The notes under the pieces were generated by a model that ran no database searches, was not told the origin of the DNA, and saw only the letters and a program-made list of their open reading frames with translations. This document shows positions 53,526-63,591 of a stretch of DNA of 64,000 nt, piece by piece. The DNA is taken from assembly GCF_043194295.1 (NCBI RefSeq), contig NZ_JBAFVK010000015.1, one strand, 5' to 3'. The position numbers and the translations under genes were made by a program. The DNA is from Xanthobacter autotrophicus. Its GTDB lineage: Bacteria > Pseudomonadota > Alphaproteobacteria > Rhizobiales > Xanthobacteraceae. The stretch's first letter is position 1; each line of letters opens with the position of its first letter.

Positions 53526-54241
53526 GGGCGAGCGGCGAGAGGGCCCCCGCCGGGATAGGCGGCGGAGCAGCGTTGGGGCGGGGGCCGCGCTTTCAGGCCC
53601 CCACGCGCCGTCGCCGTCCGGCTTGACCGGACGGCCCATGGCCCGGCCTGGACAAGGCGGCGGGAGAGCAAGGCGGCGGGGGATTGCAAAGCGGCGAGAT
53701 GGGCCGTCCGGTCAAGCCGGAGGGCGACGATGGTGAGATGGGCGGGGAACCGCCGGCCCGCCCCCTCTCCCGCGTGCGGGGGAGGGTTGGGGAGGGGGCA
53801 GAGCCCTACCCGCGGAGATCCGCACGGGTGGGGAGGCACCAGCCCCCACCCTGCCCTCCCCCGCAAGCGGGATCGCACCGCTCCTCTGGAGCGGGGGCTT
53901 GCAAAGCGGCGAGATGGGCCCTCCGGTCAAGGGCGACGGGGTGGAGAAGCCCCGCCCCCGTTCCGCGGGCAGGGGAGAGGACAACATGCCGGGCGCCGAA
54001 CCAAAGGCCCCGGAAGGAACGAACCGGGAAAGAACGCCAAGAACCGATTCGGACACGCTGCGTTCTGGCTGCGTGCCGCCCCGGCGCGAACGGGTGTAGC
54101 GAAATGGGACGCGGCCTTGCCCCGCAGGGGCGCGATTGCGGAAGCCTCCGGTCCCACCCTGCCCTCCCCCGCGAGCGGGAGAGGGTTCAGCGGCAGCGCA
54201 ACAAGGCTCCGGCGCACACCACGAGGAACAAACCTTCCCCC
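53526..54241. repeat. 716-bp repeat-rich non-coding stretch
   Basis: No gene is supported here. A 31-base inverted repeat lies at 53609-53639 and 53699-53729 (30 of 31 bases complementary, 59-base gap). The right arm sits in a longer direct repeat, TTGCAAAGCGGCGAGATGGG onward, at 53684-53729 and again at 53899-53938, the second copy lacking about six bases. Copies of the element CCCTCCCCCGCRAGCGGGA occur near 53849-53872 and 54161-54180, with a reversed relative at about 53762-53790. These resemble palindromic intergenic elements of rhizobial genomes. It separates the serine hydrolase from the catabolic region. Confidence 0.8.
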
Positions 54242-54958
54242 TCATGGTCCCAGATAGACCGCGAGGCGGGCAGCGGCGTTGCGCAGGTGCTCCTCGGCGG
54301 CGGCGCGGGCGGCGACGGGGTCCTTCTTCTCGATGGCGGCGAAGATGGCATCGTGCTCACGCTGCACCGCCTGCGCCAGCCCGCCATGACGGGCCGTGTT
54401 CGCCCGCGCCGTGCGGATGAAATGGCGCACCCGGTGGTCCAGGAACTGGGACAGGTCGCGGAAGTAGGGATTGCCCGTGGCCTCCACGATGCTGCGATGA
54501 AAGGCCATGTCCTCGTCCACGCCCGGCTCGCCACGGACGATGGCCTCCTGCATGGCTTCGAGCTGCTCCCTGATGCGGGCGAGGTCCTCGTCCGTGCGGC
54601 GCACCGCGGCATGGGCGGTGGCGGTGGCCTCCACCGCCATCAGCAGCTCGACGATGGCGCGCATCTCCACCTTGTCGCTGAAATCGGCGATGTCGAGCCG
54701 GAAGGTGGAGGCGGCGCCCGGCTCGGCCACGAACGCGCCCGCCCCCTGCCGGGTGGTGACGAGGCCGTCATGCTTCAGCCGGCCCACCGCCTCGCGCACG
54801 ATGGGCCGGCTCACGCCGTAGGTCTCGGCCATCTGATGCTCGGTGGGCAGCCGCTCGCCCGGCTGCAGGCGGCCGGAGGCGATCTCCTCCCGGAGCCGGT
54901 GCGCCAGCGTCTCGGCGAGGGAGGGCGCCCGGCCGATGATGTCGCGGGGTTGGGCCAT
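54242..54958 (-). CDS. GntR/FadR family transcriptional regulator (FCD domain)
   Basis: A 238-residue regulator. The winged helix is APSLAETLAHRLREEIASGR, LPTEHQMAETYGVSRPIVRE and VGRLKHDGLVTTRQGAGAFV. The C-terminal FCD domain (VEMRAIVELLMAVEATATAH, DEDMAFHRSIVEATGNPYFR, then HRVRHF and REHDAIFAAI) has the Asp and His ligands of the metal-type FCD group, which bind small organic acids. It is the last gene of the leftward operon qor-SDR-SDR-gntR (61-base gap before it) and probably controls that operon and the divergent transporter operon. Confidence 0.93.
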   Translation of the reverse strand: MAQPRDIIGRAPSLAETLAHRLREEIASGRLQPGERLPTEHQMAETYGVSRPIVREAVGRLKHDGLVTTRQGAGAFVAEPGAASTFRLDIADFSDKVEMRAIVELLMAVEATATAHAAVRRTDEDLARIREQLEAMQEAIVRGEPGVDEDMAFHRSIVEATGNPYFRDLSQFLDHRVRHFIRTARANTARHGGLAQAVQREHDAIFAAIEKKDPVAARAAAEEHLRNAAARLAVYLGP

Positions 54959-55019
54959 CCGTTGCTCCTAGCTCAGCCGACCGAGCCGCGCGCAGAACCG
55001 CGCGGCTCTCCCTGCAAAC

Positions 55020-55760
55020 TCAACTTGCAATATAGAGCCCGCCGTTCACATGCACTGTCTCGCCGGTGACGAAGCTGGCCCAGTCGGAGGCGAGGAAGGC
55101 CACCACCCGGGCGACCTCCTGCGGCGTGCCGAGCCGCTTTAGCGGCGTCCCGGCGATCAGCGCCGCGCCGTTGGCATCCATCAGGCCGCGCACCATGGGC
55201 GTGTCGATGAGGCCGGGGGACACGGAATTCACCCGCACCCGGGGCGCCAGTTCCATGGCCAGCGTGCGGGAGAAATTGAGCACCGCCCCCTTGGCCGCCG
55301 CATAGTCCGCATGCCCCACGCTGCCGCGATGCCCCGCCATGGAGGCGACGTTCACAATGGCCGCAGTCTCGGAGAAATGCGGAATGGCGGCGCGGCAGGT
55401 GTAGAATACGCCATCGAGATTGACAGCGATGCCGGTGCGCCAGTGGGCGTCGGTCATCTCGGCAACCTTGCGGTCGCGGTAGAGGCCGGCGGAGGTGACC
55501 AGCACGTCCAGCGCGCCGAAACGCTCCTTCACCAGCGCGAGGGCGCGGTCGGCGTCGGCGGGGCTGGCCGCATCCTGCCGGATGCCGACGGCGCGGGCGC
55601 CGCTGGGGTCCAGCTCCCGGGCGAAGGCGGCGATGCCCGCCTCGTCCAGGTCGGTGAGCACGCAATTGGCACCGAGCGCGAAGAAGGTCTCCGCGATGGC
55701 GCGGGAGATGCCGCCATTGGCACCGGTGAGCAGCAGGGTCCGGTTCCTGAAGTCGAACAT
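55020..55760 (-). CDS. short-chain dehydrogenase/reductase
   Basis: A 246-residue classical SDR. GGGAGGA 6 bases upstream sets the start MFDFRNRTLLLTGANGG. The cofactor motif is TGANGGIS, with Ser in place of the third Gly of TGxxxGIG. An acidic residue after strand two (CVLTDLDEAG) predicts NAD. Catalytic Ser-140, Tyr-153 and Lys-157 (ADYAAAKGAV) are present. The usual NNAG is VTSAG. The end VTGETVHVNGGLYIAS is typical. It lies 17 bases after another SDR in the leftward operon. Confidence 0.9.
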   Translation of the reverse strand: MFDFRNRTLLLTGANGGISRAIAETFFALGANCVLTDLDEAGIAAFARELDPSGARAVGIRQDAASPADADRALALVKERFGALDVLVTSAGLYRDRKVAEMTDAHWRTGIAVNLDGVFYTCRAAIPHFSETAAIVNVASMAGHRGSVGHADYAAAKGAVLNFSRTLAMELAPRVRVNSVSPGLIDTPMVRGLMDANGAALIAGTPLKRLGTPQEVARVVAFLASDWASFVTGETVHVNGGLYIAS

Positions 55761-55777
55761 GGAGATCCTCCCGAACT

Positions 55778-56548
55778 TCAGGTCATCAGCCAGCCGCCGG
55801 CCACGTCGATCACCTGGCCGGTGACGAAGGCGGCGGCGTCCGACGACAGGAAGCGGCAGACCTCTGCCACCTCCTCCGGCTGGCCGAGGCGGCGCAGGGG
55901 CGTGACCAGCCGCACCGCCTCGTTGGCGGCGGTGGCGGTGCCCCGCACCATGGGAGTATCGATGCGGCCGGGGGCGATGGCGTTCACCGTTATCCCGTAA
56001 GGCCCCAGCTCCCCCGCAAGATGCTTGGTAAAGCCGATGAGGGCGGCCTTGGAGGCGGCATAATGCACCCCCACGATGTCGCAATAAGTGCGCCCGGCCA
56101 CCGACGAGATGTTGACGATGCGGCCCTGCCCCAACGCCTTCATGCCCGGCGACAGCGCGCGCACGCAATTGAAGGCGCCGGTGAGATTGACGTCGATCAC
56201 CCGCCGCCATTCCGCCGGATCCATGTCGGGCGCCTCGGCGCGGCGCCCGTCGGCCCCACCCTTGGGCGAGATGCCGGCATTGTTGACCAGCACGCTCACT
56301 GGCCCGAGCGCCTCGGCGGCGGCTCGGGCGGCGGCTTCAACGGCGGCATAGTCCGCCACGTCCGCCGCAAGCCCCACGGCCTTCACCCCACGCAGGATGG
56401 CGGCGTTGGCCGCCTCCTGCGCGAGGGCGGGATCAAAGTCCACATAGGCGACGGCGGCGCCGGCATCCGCATGGGCGTCCGCCATGGCGCGGCCGATGCC
56501 GCGCCCGGCGCCAGTGACGAAAACGACGGGGGAAGACGACAGGCTCAC
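55778..56548 (-). CDS. short-chain dehydrogenase/reductase
   Basis: A 256-residue classical SDR. The GTG start at 56548 overlaps the stop of the upstream oxidoreductase gene (GTGA), with GGAG 8 bases before it. VVFVTGAGRGIGRAMADAHA is the cofactor motif, and Asp in AVAYVDFDPA predicts NAD. NNAGISPKGGA, Ser-149, Tyr-163 and Lys-167 (VHYAASKAAL) complete the active site. The segment GGADGRRAEAPDMDPAEWRR is a short insertion. It is coupled to the genes on both sides. Substrate unknown. Confidence 0.92.
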   Translation of the reverse strand: MSLSSSPVVFVTGAGRGIGRAMADAHADAGAAVAYVDFDPALAQEAANAAILRGVKAVGLAADVADYAAVEAAARAAAEALGPVSVLVNNAGISPKGGADGRRAEAPDMDPAEWRRVIDVNLTGAFNCVRALSPGMKALGQGRIVNISSVAGRTYCDIVGVHYAASKAALIGFTKHLAGELGPYGITVNAIAPGRIDTPMVRGTATAANEAVRLVTPLRRLGQPEEVAEVCRFLSSDAAAFVTGQVIDVAGGWLMT

Positions 56549-57555
56549 CGTCCGGTCTCCAGCATGATCTTGCCGAGGTGGGCGCTCGATTCCATGAGCG
56601 CATGGGCCTCCCGCGCCTGATCCAGCGGGAAGGTGGCGTGGACGAAGGGCTTGATCTTGCCAGCCTCCAGCAGCGGCCACACGTCCCGCTTCAGCGCTTC
56701 CGCGATTTCGGATTTCAGCGCGACGGAGCGGGCGCGCAGGGTGGAACCGGTGAAGGTCAGGCGCTTCAGCATCACCGGCATGAGGTCGATGGTGACCTCG
56801 CTCGGCTGGAGGAAGGCGATCTGCACCAGGCGCCCTTCAACCGCCAGCGCCTGGAGGTTCCGCGCCACGTAGGGGCCGCCCACCATGTCGAGGATCTCAT
56901 CCACGCCGCGCCCGTCGGTCAGCGCCTTCACCTCGGCCACGAAATCCTTGGCGCGATAGTCGATGGCGGCGTCCGCCCCCAGCTTCAGGCAGAAGTCGCA
57001 CTTCTCCGGCGAGCCGGCGGTGGCGATGACACGGGCGCCGGCATGGTGCGCCAACTGGATGGCGGTGGAGCCGATGCCGCTTGATCCGCCATGGATGAGG
57101 ATGGTTTCGCCCGCCTTCAGGCGGCCACGGGTGAAGACGTTATCATAGACGGTATAATAGTTTTCCGGCAGGCCGGCGGCCTCAAGCATCGAAAGCGGCT
57201 TGGGAATGGGCAGGCAGAGCGGGGCTTCGGCCACGCAATACTCGGCATAGCCGCCCGAAATCACCAAGGCGCAGACTTCGTCGCCGATCTTCAGAGTATC
57301 AACACCGTCGCCGAGCGCGACGACACGTCCCGCGATCTCAAGGCCCGGAATCTCCGTGGCACCGGGAGGCGGGGGATAATTGCCGGCGCGCTGGAGGCAG
57401 TCGGGGCGATTAACGCCGGCGGCCACAACTTCCACCAGCACCTGCCCCGGCCCGGGGCGCGGCACCGGCGCAGTCTCGATGGCAATGACCTCCGGCCCGC
57501 CGGCACCGGTGAATCGGGCTTGACGCATGGAACTGGGAATTTCAATCACGAGCAT
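56545..57555 (-). CDS. quinone oxidoreductase (PIG3-type MDR family)
   Basis: A 336-residue zinc-free medium-chain oxidoreductase. The ATG at 57555 follows GGAGG closely; a GTG two codons later is better spaced and also plausible, while the frame to 57684 is not family-like. Blocks are MRQARFTGAGGPEVIAIETA, AAGVNRPDCLQRAGNYPPPP, ALVISGGYAEYCVAEAPLCL and the NADPH motif HGGSSGIGSTAIQLAHHAGA. No zinc cysteines are seen. PIG3-type enzymes reduce quinones or enones. It is first in a leftward operon with two SDRs and a GntR regulator. Confidence 0.92.
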   Translation of the reverse strand: MLVIEIPSSMRQARFTGAGGPEVIAIETAPVPRPGPGQVLVEVVAAGVNRPDCLQRAGNYPPPPGATEIPGLEIAGRVVALGDGVDTLKIGDEVCALVISGGYAEYCVAEAPLCLPIPKPLSMLEAAGLPENYYTVYDNVFTRGRLKAGETILIHGGSSGIGSTAIQLAHHAGARVIATAGSPEKCDFCLKLGADAAIDYRAKDFVAEVKALTDGRGVDEILDMVGGPYVARNLQALAVEGRLVQIAFLQPSEVTIDLMPVMLKRLTFTGSTLRARSVALKSEIAEALKRDVWPLLEAGKIKPFVHATFPLDQAREAHALMESSAHLGKIMLETGR

Positions 57556-57859
57556 TCCTCCGTGAAGCGCGCCGATCGACCTGCAGGGCAGGCCGGATGG
57601 GATACGCCGTCTTTTTCTAGCGTTCAGAGCCTTCCGCCGAGCACGTTGCGCGGCACTTGGCCGGTGCCCCTTGGCGGCGGACACCTCGGTGCGGGAAAAC
57701 TACATAAGTCCCACTTGTCAGGCAACTTGGTTATCTGCATTATCCGCAGCGTCTGACGGGCGGCAATGTCCGCTCGTCCGCCATCTGGCACTTAAAAATC
57801 GTTCCCGAATAACGGGTTGCAAGGGCCGGTCGCAGACGCGCCGGACGAGGGAGGAGACG
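57556..57859. promoter_or_regulatory. divergent control region of the catabolic divergon
   Basis: This 304-base stretch separates the leftward oxidoreductase operon from the rightward transporter operon. It is AT-richer around 57700-57745 and holds the livK promoter candidate at 57715-57743. The near-palindrome TTGTC-A-GGCAA at 57715-57725, overlapping the -35 box, is a possible GntR operator. Confidence 0.45.
57715..57743 (+). promoter_or_regulatory. candidate livK promoter
   Basis: TTGTCA (57715-57720) and CATTAT (57738-57743) are 17 bases apart, matching 5 of 6 and 4 of 6 of the sigma-70 hexamers. Transcription would begin near 57750, about 110 bases before livK. Confidence 0.4.
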
Positions 57860-59086
57860 ATGAAGAGTTTCGCGCGGGCGGCGTTTGCCGCCGCACTGCT
57901 TGTTGCCGCCTCCCCGTTCGCGGGACCCGCGGCGGCCCAGGGCACCATCAAATTTGGCGCCCTCTATCCCTTCTCCGGCGGCCTCGCCCTGCTGGGCGAT
58001 GAGAGCTTCCGCGGCTTCGAGCTGGCGGTTGAAGAGCGCAACGCGGCCGGCGGCATCGACGGCAAGAAGATCGAGTTCATCAAGGGCGACGCGGTCGATC
58101 CCAACCAGGCGGTGGGCGAAGCCCGGCGCCTGACTTCGGTGGACAAGGTCTCGGCGATTTTCGGCACCTATTCCTCGTCCCTGTCGCTGGCGGCGACGCA
58201 GGTGACCGAGCTCGCCGGCATCCCCTATTTCGAACTTGGCGCGGTGTCCGATCCCATCACGGAGCGCGGCTTCAAATATGTCTACCGCACCAACGCCACG
58301 GCCCGTGACTTCGCCAACCGCATGGTGGATTCCGTCATTGAGGCCATTGCCCCGGCCCTTGGCATTAAGCCCGCCGACCTGAAGGTCGGCATCATCCACG
58401 AGGACAGCCTCTACGGTCAGACGGTCTCCGGCTATCAGAAGACCCGCGCCAAGGAGATGGGTCTCAACGTGGTGGAAACCCTGCCCTATTCCGCCAAGTC
58501 CGTGGATCTGACTCCAGTCATCCTGCGCCTCAAGTCGGCCGGCGTGGACGTGGTGCTGCAGACCTCCTACCAGAACGACACCGTGCTGTTCTTCCGCCAG
58601 ATGAAGGATCAGGGCTACAAGCCCAAGGCGGTGATGGGCGCTGGCGGCGGCTATTCCACCCGCGACACCATGATGGCAGTGGGCGCGGAGAACATGGAAG
58701 GCGCCCTCGACGTGGACTTCACCCAGTACAACACGAACCCCAAGGCCGCCCCCGGCATTACGGAATTCGTGGCCAAGTACAAGGCGAAGTACGGCATTGA
58801 TCCGCGCTCCGGCCATTCGCTTGCCAACTACATGGGTGCCAAGGTGTTCTTCGACGCCATCGCCGCCGCCAAGAGCACGGATGCCGACAAGGTGCGCGCC
58901 GCCGTGATGAAGGTGGACATCCCCGTGGGCGAGACCGCCACCGGCTGGGGCGCCAAATTCTCCGAGCAGGGCCAGAACACCCGCGCCAAGCCGTTCCTCA
59001 TGCAGTGGCAGGGCGGCAACCTCGTGACTGTGTTCCCCGAGACGGCGGCGGTGGCCAAGATGAAGGTCGGCGTCGGCTCCAACTGA
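57860..59086 (+). CDS. HAAT-family ABC transporter substrate-binding protein (LivK-like)
   Basis: A 408-residue periplasmic binding protein, first gene of a rightward transporter operon. GGGAGGAG before the ATG sets the start. The signal peptide is MKSFARAAFAAALLVAASPF with cleavage after AAAQ. The type-1 periplasmic fold reads IKFGALYPFSGGLALLGDES, AAGGIDGKKIEFIKGDAVDP and YSSSLSLAATQVTELAGIPY. The branched-chain name reflects family only; such proteins also bind aromatic acids, amides and other small organic molecules. Neighbouring dehydrogenases suggest a non-amino-acid substrate. A hairpin follows the gene (59179-59209). Confidence 0.93.
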   Translation: MKSFARAAFAAALLVAASPFAGPAAAQGTIKFGALYPFSGGLALLGDESFRGFELAVEERNAAGGIDGKKIEFIKGDAVDPNQAVGEARRLTSVDKVSAIFGTYSSSLSLAATQVTELAGIPYFELGAVSDPITERGFKYVYRTNATARDFANRMVDSVIEAIAPALGIKPADLKVGIIHEDSLYGQTVSGYQKTRAKEMGLNVVETLPYSAKSVDLTPVILRLKSAGVDVVLQTSYQNDTVLFFRQMKDQGYKPKAVMGAGGGYSTRDTMMAVGAENMEGALDVDFTQYNTNPKAAPGITEFVAKYKAKYGIDPRSGHSLANYMGAKVFFDAIAAAKSTDADKVRAAVMKVDIPVGETATGWGAKFSEQGQNTRAKPFLMQWQGGNLVTVFPETAAVAKMKVGVGSN

Positions 59087-59178
59087 TCATCGGGAATGCT
59101 TTCCTCAGGCGGATCGGGTTCCGCTTCGTCTGAACAGCTTCTCGATTGCCTGCGGCGCCCCTGACCGGCCGCCGCGCA

Positions 59179-59209
59179 GCCCCCGCGCGATCTGGCCTCG
59201 CGCGGGGGC
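59179..59209 (+). terminator. strong hairpin between livK and livH
   Basis: A perfect 12-bp stem, GCCCCCGCGCGA (59179-59190) and TCGCGCGGGGGC (59198-59209), has a 7-base loop and no U tract. It probably stabilises the 3' end of a livK-only mRNA or partly stops transcription, giving more binding protein than permease. Confidence 0.6.
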
Positions 59210-59217
59210 ATGCATCC

Positions 59218-59263
59218 AGCCGGTTCACCCCCAAGCCGGTTCACCCCCAAGCTATCCACCCCA
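59218..59263. repeat. 16-bp direct repeats before livH
   Basis: AGCCGGTTCACCCCCA occurs twice in tandem (59218-59233, 59234-59249), followed by a degenerate third copy (59250-59263). It sits between the hairpin after livK and the livH ribosome site. Confidence 0.8.
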
Positions 59264-59313
59264 TGTCCGGCCTCCGTGCCGAAAGACCCTGCGGACTACT
59301 GGAGCGGAGCGCG

Positions 59314-60186
59314 ATGGACGTTCTCATTCAGCTGGTGCTCAACGGCATCCTGCTTGGCAGCATGTATGCCATCATCAGCGTTGGCCTCACCCTCATCTTC
59401 GGCATCGTCCGGGTGGTGAACTTCGCCCATGGCGAATTCCTGATGGTCGGCATGTATGCGGCCTATTTACTCGCCGCGAAGTTCGGCCTGCATCCCTATG
59501 CGTCCGCGATTCCCGTGGTGCTGCTGCTGTTCGCCCTCGGCGCGCTGGTGCAGCGTTTCCTGATCCAGCCGCTGCTCTCCGCCGACGAACACATCCAGAT
59601 CTTCGCCACGGTGGGCCTGTCCACCGCGCTGGTGAACCTCGCCCTGCTGCTGTTCGGTGCCGACCTCTATTCGGTGCCGCCCTCGGCGGCGCAAGGCTCG
59701 GTCCAGGTCGCCGGCTTCACCCTGGTGAAGGGGCAGATCGTGATGTTCGTCTGCGCGCTGGCGCTGGTGGCGGGACTGCATCTGTTCATGCAGTCCACCG
59801 CGCTGGGGCGCGCCATCCGCGCCACGGCGCAGAACCGCAACGCGGCGCTGCTCATGGGTGTGAAGGTGGACAAGATCTACGTCATCGCCTTCGGCATGGG
59901 CGCGGCCTGCGTGGGCCTTGCCAGCGCGCTGGTGATGCCGCTCTACCCCGTGACACCCACCATCGGCACCTATTTCGTGCTCACCGCCTTCGTGGTGGTG
60001 GTGCTGGGCGGCATGCGCTCCATGTACGGCGCCTTCTTCGGGGCCATGATCATCGGCCTCGTGGACAGCCTCTCCGGCTACTACATCGCGCCCGACCTGA
60101 AAGAGGTCGTCTACTTCGCGCTGTTCCTCCTGATCCTCATCTTCAAGCCCACCGGCCTGTTCGGCCTCGGCCGCGGCACGGAGTGA
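59314..60186 (+). CDS. HAAT ABC transporter permease LivH
   Basis: A 290-residue inner-membrane permease with about eight hydrophobic helices. MDVLIQLVLNGILLGSMYAI, then FGIVRVVNFAHGEFLMVGMY, carry the LivH signature VNFAHGE. TALGRAIRATAQNRNAALLM is the cytoplasmic coupling (EAA-like) loop contacting the ATPase. VVVLGGMRSMYGAFFGAMII is the other typical block. GGAG 5 bases upstream supports the ATG at 59314. It ends 4 bases before the LivM-LivG fusion, so it is translationally linked. Confidence 0.95.
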   Translation: MDVLIQLVLNGILLGSMYAIISVGLTLIFGIVRVVNFAHGEFLMVGMYAAYLLAAKFGLHPYASAIPVVLLLFALGALVQRFLIQPLLSADEHIQIFATVGLSTALVNLALLLFGADLYSVPPSAAQGSVQVAGFTLVKGQIVMFVCALALVAGLHLFMQSTALGRAIRATAQNRNAALLMGVKVDKIYVIAFGMGAACVGLASALVMPLYPVTPTIGTYFVLTAFVVVVLGGMRSMYGAFFGAMIIGLVDSLSGYYIAPDLKEVVYFALFLLILIFKPTGLFGLGRGTE

Positions 60187-60190
60187 CACG

Positions 60191-62024
<1,834 letters not shown>

Positions 62025-62041
<17 letters not shown>

Positions 62042-62729
62042 GATCACCGCCGGCTACGGCCGCACCGTCATCCTCCAGGATATCTCGCTGCGGGTCGGGC
62101 GCGGCGAGGTGGTGACCATCATCGGCTCCAACGGTGCCGGCAAGACCACGCTGCTGCGCGCCATCTCCGGCTTGGTGAAGCCCACCGCCGGCAGCATCGA
62201 GTTCGACGGCCAGCGCATCGATCGCCTGCCGCCGGACGAGATCGTGGGCGCGGGCCTTATCATGGTGCCGGAAGCCCGCCAGCTGTTCCCGGTCATGAGC
62301 GTGCGCGACAACGTGCTGATGGGCGGCTACCACCCCAAGGTCCGCACCGGCATGGCCCAGCGCTTCGACGAGGTGCTGGACATCTTCCCCCGCGTGCGCG
62401 AGCGCCTCGACCAGATGGCCGGCTCCCTCTCCGGCGGCGAGCAGCAGATGGTGGCCATCGCTCGTGGCCTGATGGCAAAGCCCAAGCTGCTGATGCTGGA
62501 CGAACCCTCGCTGGGCCTTGCCCCGATCATCGTGCAGCAGATGTTCGACGTCATCGACCGCATCTGCAAGAGCGGCACCACCGTGTTGCTGGTGGAGCAG
62601 AAGGCGTTCCACGCCCTGAAGATCGCCGACCGCGCCTATGTGATCGAGAACGGCCAGATCGCCCTTGAGAACACCGGCATCGGCCTTTTGTCCGACCCGC
62701 ACATCAAGACCGCCTACCTCGGCATCTGA
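62025..62729 (+). CDS. HAAT ABC transporter ATPase LivF
   Basis: A 234-residue ATPase. It starts MLKVSEITAGYGRTVILQDI; Walker A is IGSNGAGKTTLLRAI, the signature SGGEQQMVAIARGLM, Walker B LLMLDEPSLGLAPIIV and the switch His lies after VLLVEQKAFHALK as is usual in LivF (EQN/EQK type). VMVPEARQLFPVMSVRDNVL is typical of LivF. It overlaps the LivM-LivG gene by 17 bases. With LivG it should form a heterodimer driving transport. The AroE-like gene follows after 28 bases. Confidence 0.96.
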
Positions 62730-62757
62730 GCCTTCGGGCCACCCCGGAACCTGCCCC

Positions 62758-63591
62758 ATGACCACGCCCCAGACCACCCGCGAAATCACCGGCCACACCC
62801 GTGTCTACGGCATCCTCGCGGACCCCATCCACCACGTGAAGACGCCGCAGATGCTCAACGCGCTGATGGCGCGCGAGGGCCGCGACGGGGTGATGGTGCC
62901 GTTCCATGTCGCCTCGGACGACCTTGCGACCCTGGTCGCCGGCCTCAAGGCCATGAAGAGCCTCGGCGGCTTCGTGGTGACGGTGCCGCACAAGACCGCC
63001 ATCGTGGACCTGTGCGACGCCGTCTCCGACAGCGCCCGCCGCATCGGCGCCGTGAACACCGTGCGTCGCGAGGCGGACGGCCGGCTCATCGGGGAGATGC
63101 TGGACGGCAAGGGCTTCGTCGGCGGGCTGCTGGCGGCGGGCATCGATCCTAGGGGCAAGAGTGTCTATCTCGCCGGCGCCGGCGGCGCGGCCAACGCCAT
63201 CGCCTTCGCCTTCGTGGAGTCCGGCATTTCCCGCCTCACCATCGCCAACCGCACCCGCGCCAAGGCGGAAGACCTCGCCGCCCGCCTCGCCGAGGCCTAT
63301 CCGACGGCGCAGGTGGACATCGGCACGCCCGACCCCTCCGGCCACGACATCGTGGTGAATGGCACCTCCCTCGGCCTCAAGGAGGGCGATGCCCTGCCGC
63401 TTGATACCGCGCGCCTGTCGCCGGAACAGATCGTCGCCGAGGTGATCATGCAGCCGGAGGAGACCGCCCTCCTCGCCGCCGCCAAGGCGAAAGGCTGCCG
63501 CATCCATTTCGGCAAGCCCATGCTGGCCTGCCAGCTGGACCTCATGGCCGATTTCCTCGGCATGCGTACACTCGCCGGAGCCGGCAAGTGA
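62758..63591 (+). CDS. AroE-like dehydrogenase, altered substrate site
   Basis: A 277-residue shikimate-dehydrogenase-fold protein. It starts MTTPQTTREITGHTRVYGIL. Conserved are Lys-79 in VVTVPHK, Asn-100 in GAVNTV, Asp-116 in GEMLDGKGF and the NADP motif LAGAGGAANAIAF, with ANRTRAKAE as the usual NADP phosphate patch. But the motif HSKSP, whose serines hold the shikimate carboxylate in AroE, is HVKTP (residues 26-30). So it is an AroE paralogue acting on another substrate, in a transporter operon rather than with aro genes. A biosynthetic aroE is expected elsewhere. Its end overlaps the next SDR (GTGA). Confidence 0.88.
   Translation: MTTPQTTREITGHTRVYGILADPIHHVKTPQMLNALMAREGRDGVMVPFHVASDDLATLVAGLKAMKSLGGFVVTVPHKTAIVDLCDAVSDSARRIGAVNTVRREADGRLIGEMLDGKGFVGGLLAAGIDPRGKSVYLAGAGGAANAIAFAFVESGISRLTIANRTRAKAEDLAARLAEAYPTAQVDIGTPDPSGHDIVVNGTSLGLKEGDALPLDTARLSPEQIVAEVIMQPEETALLAAAKAKGCRIHFGKPMLACQLDLMADFLGMRTLAGAGK

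Noticed and set aside
53684..55069. A plus-strand frame through the repeat region and gntR
   Set aside because: Its first part is made of repeats and its second is antisense to the GntR regulator.
62758..63591. Called simply aroE of the shikimate pathway
   Set aside because: Both carboxylate-binding serines are missing and the operon context is catabolic, so the name would mislead.
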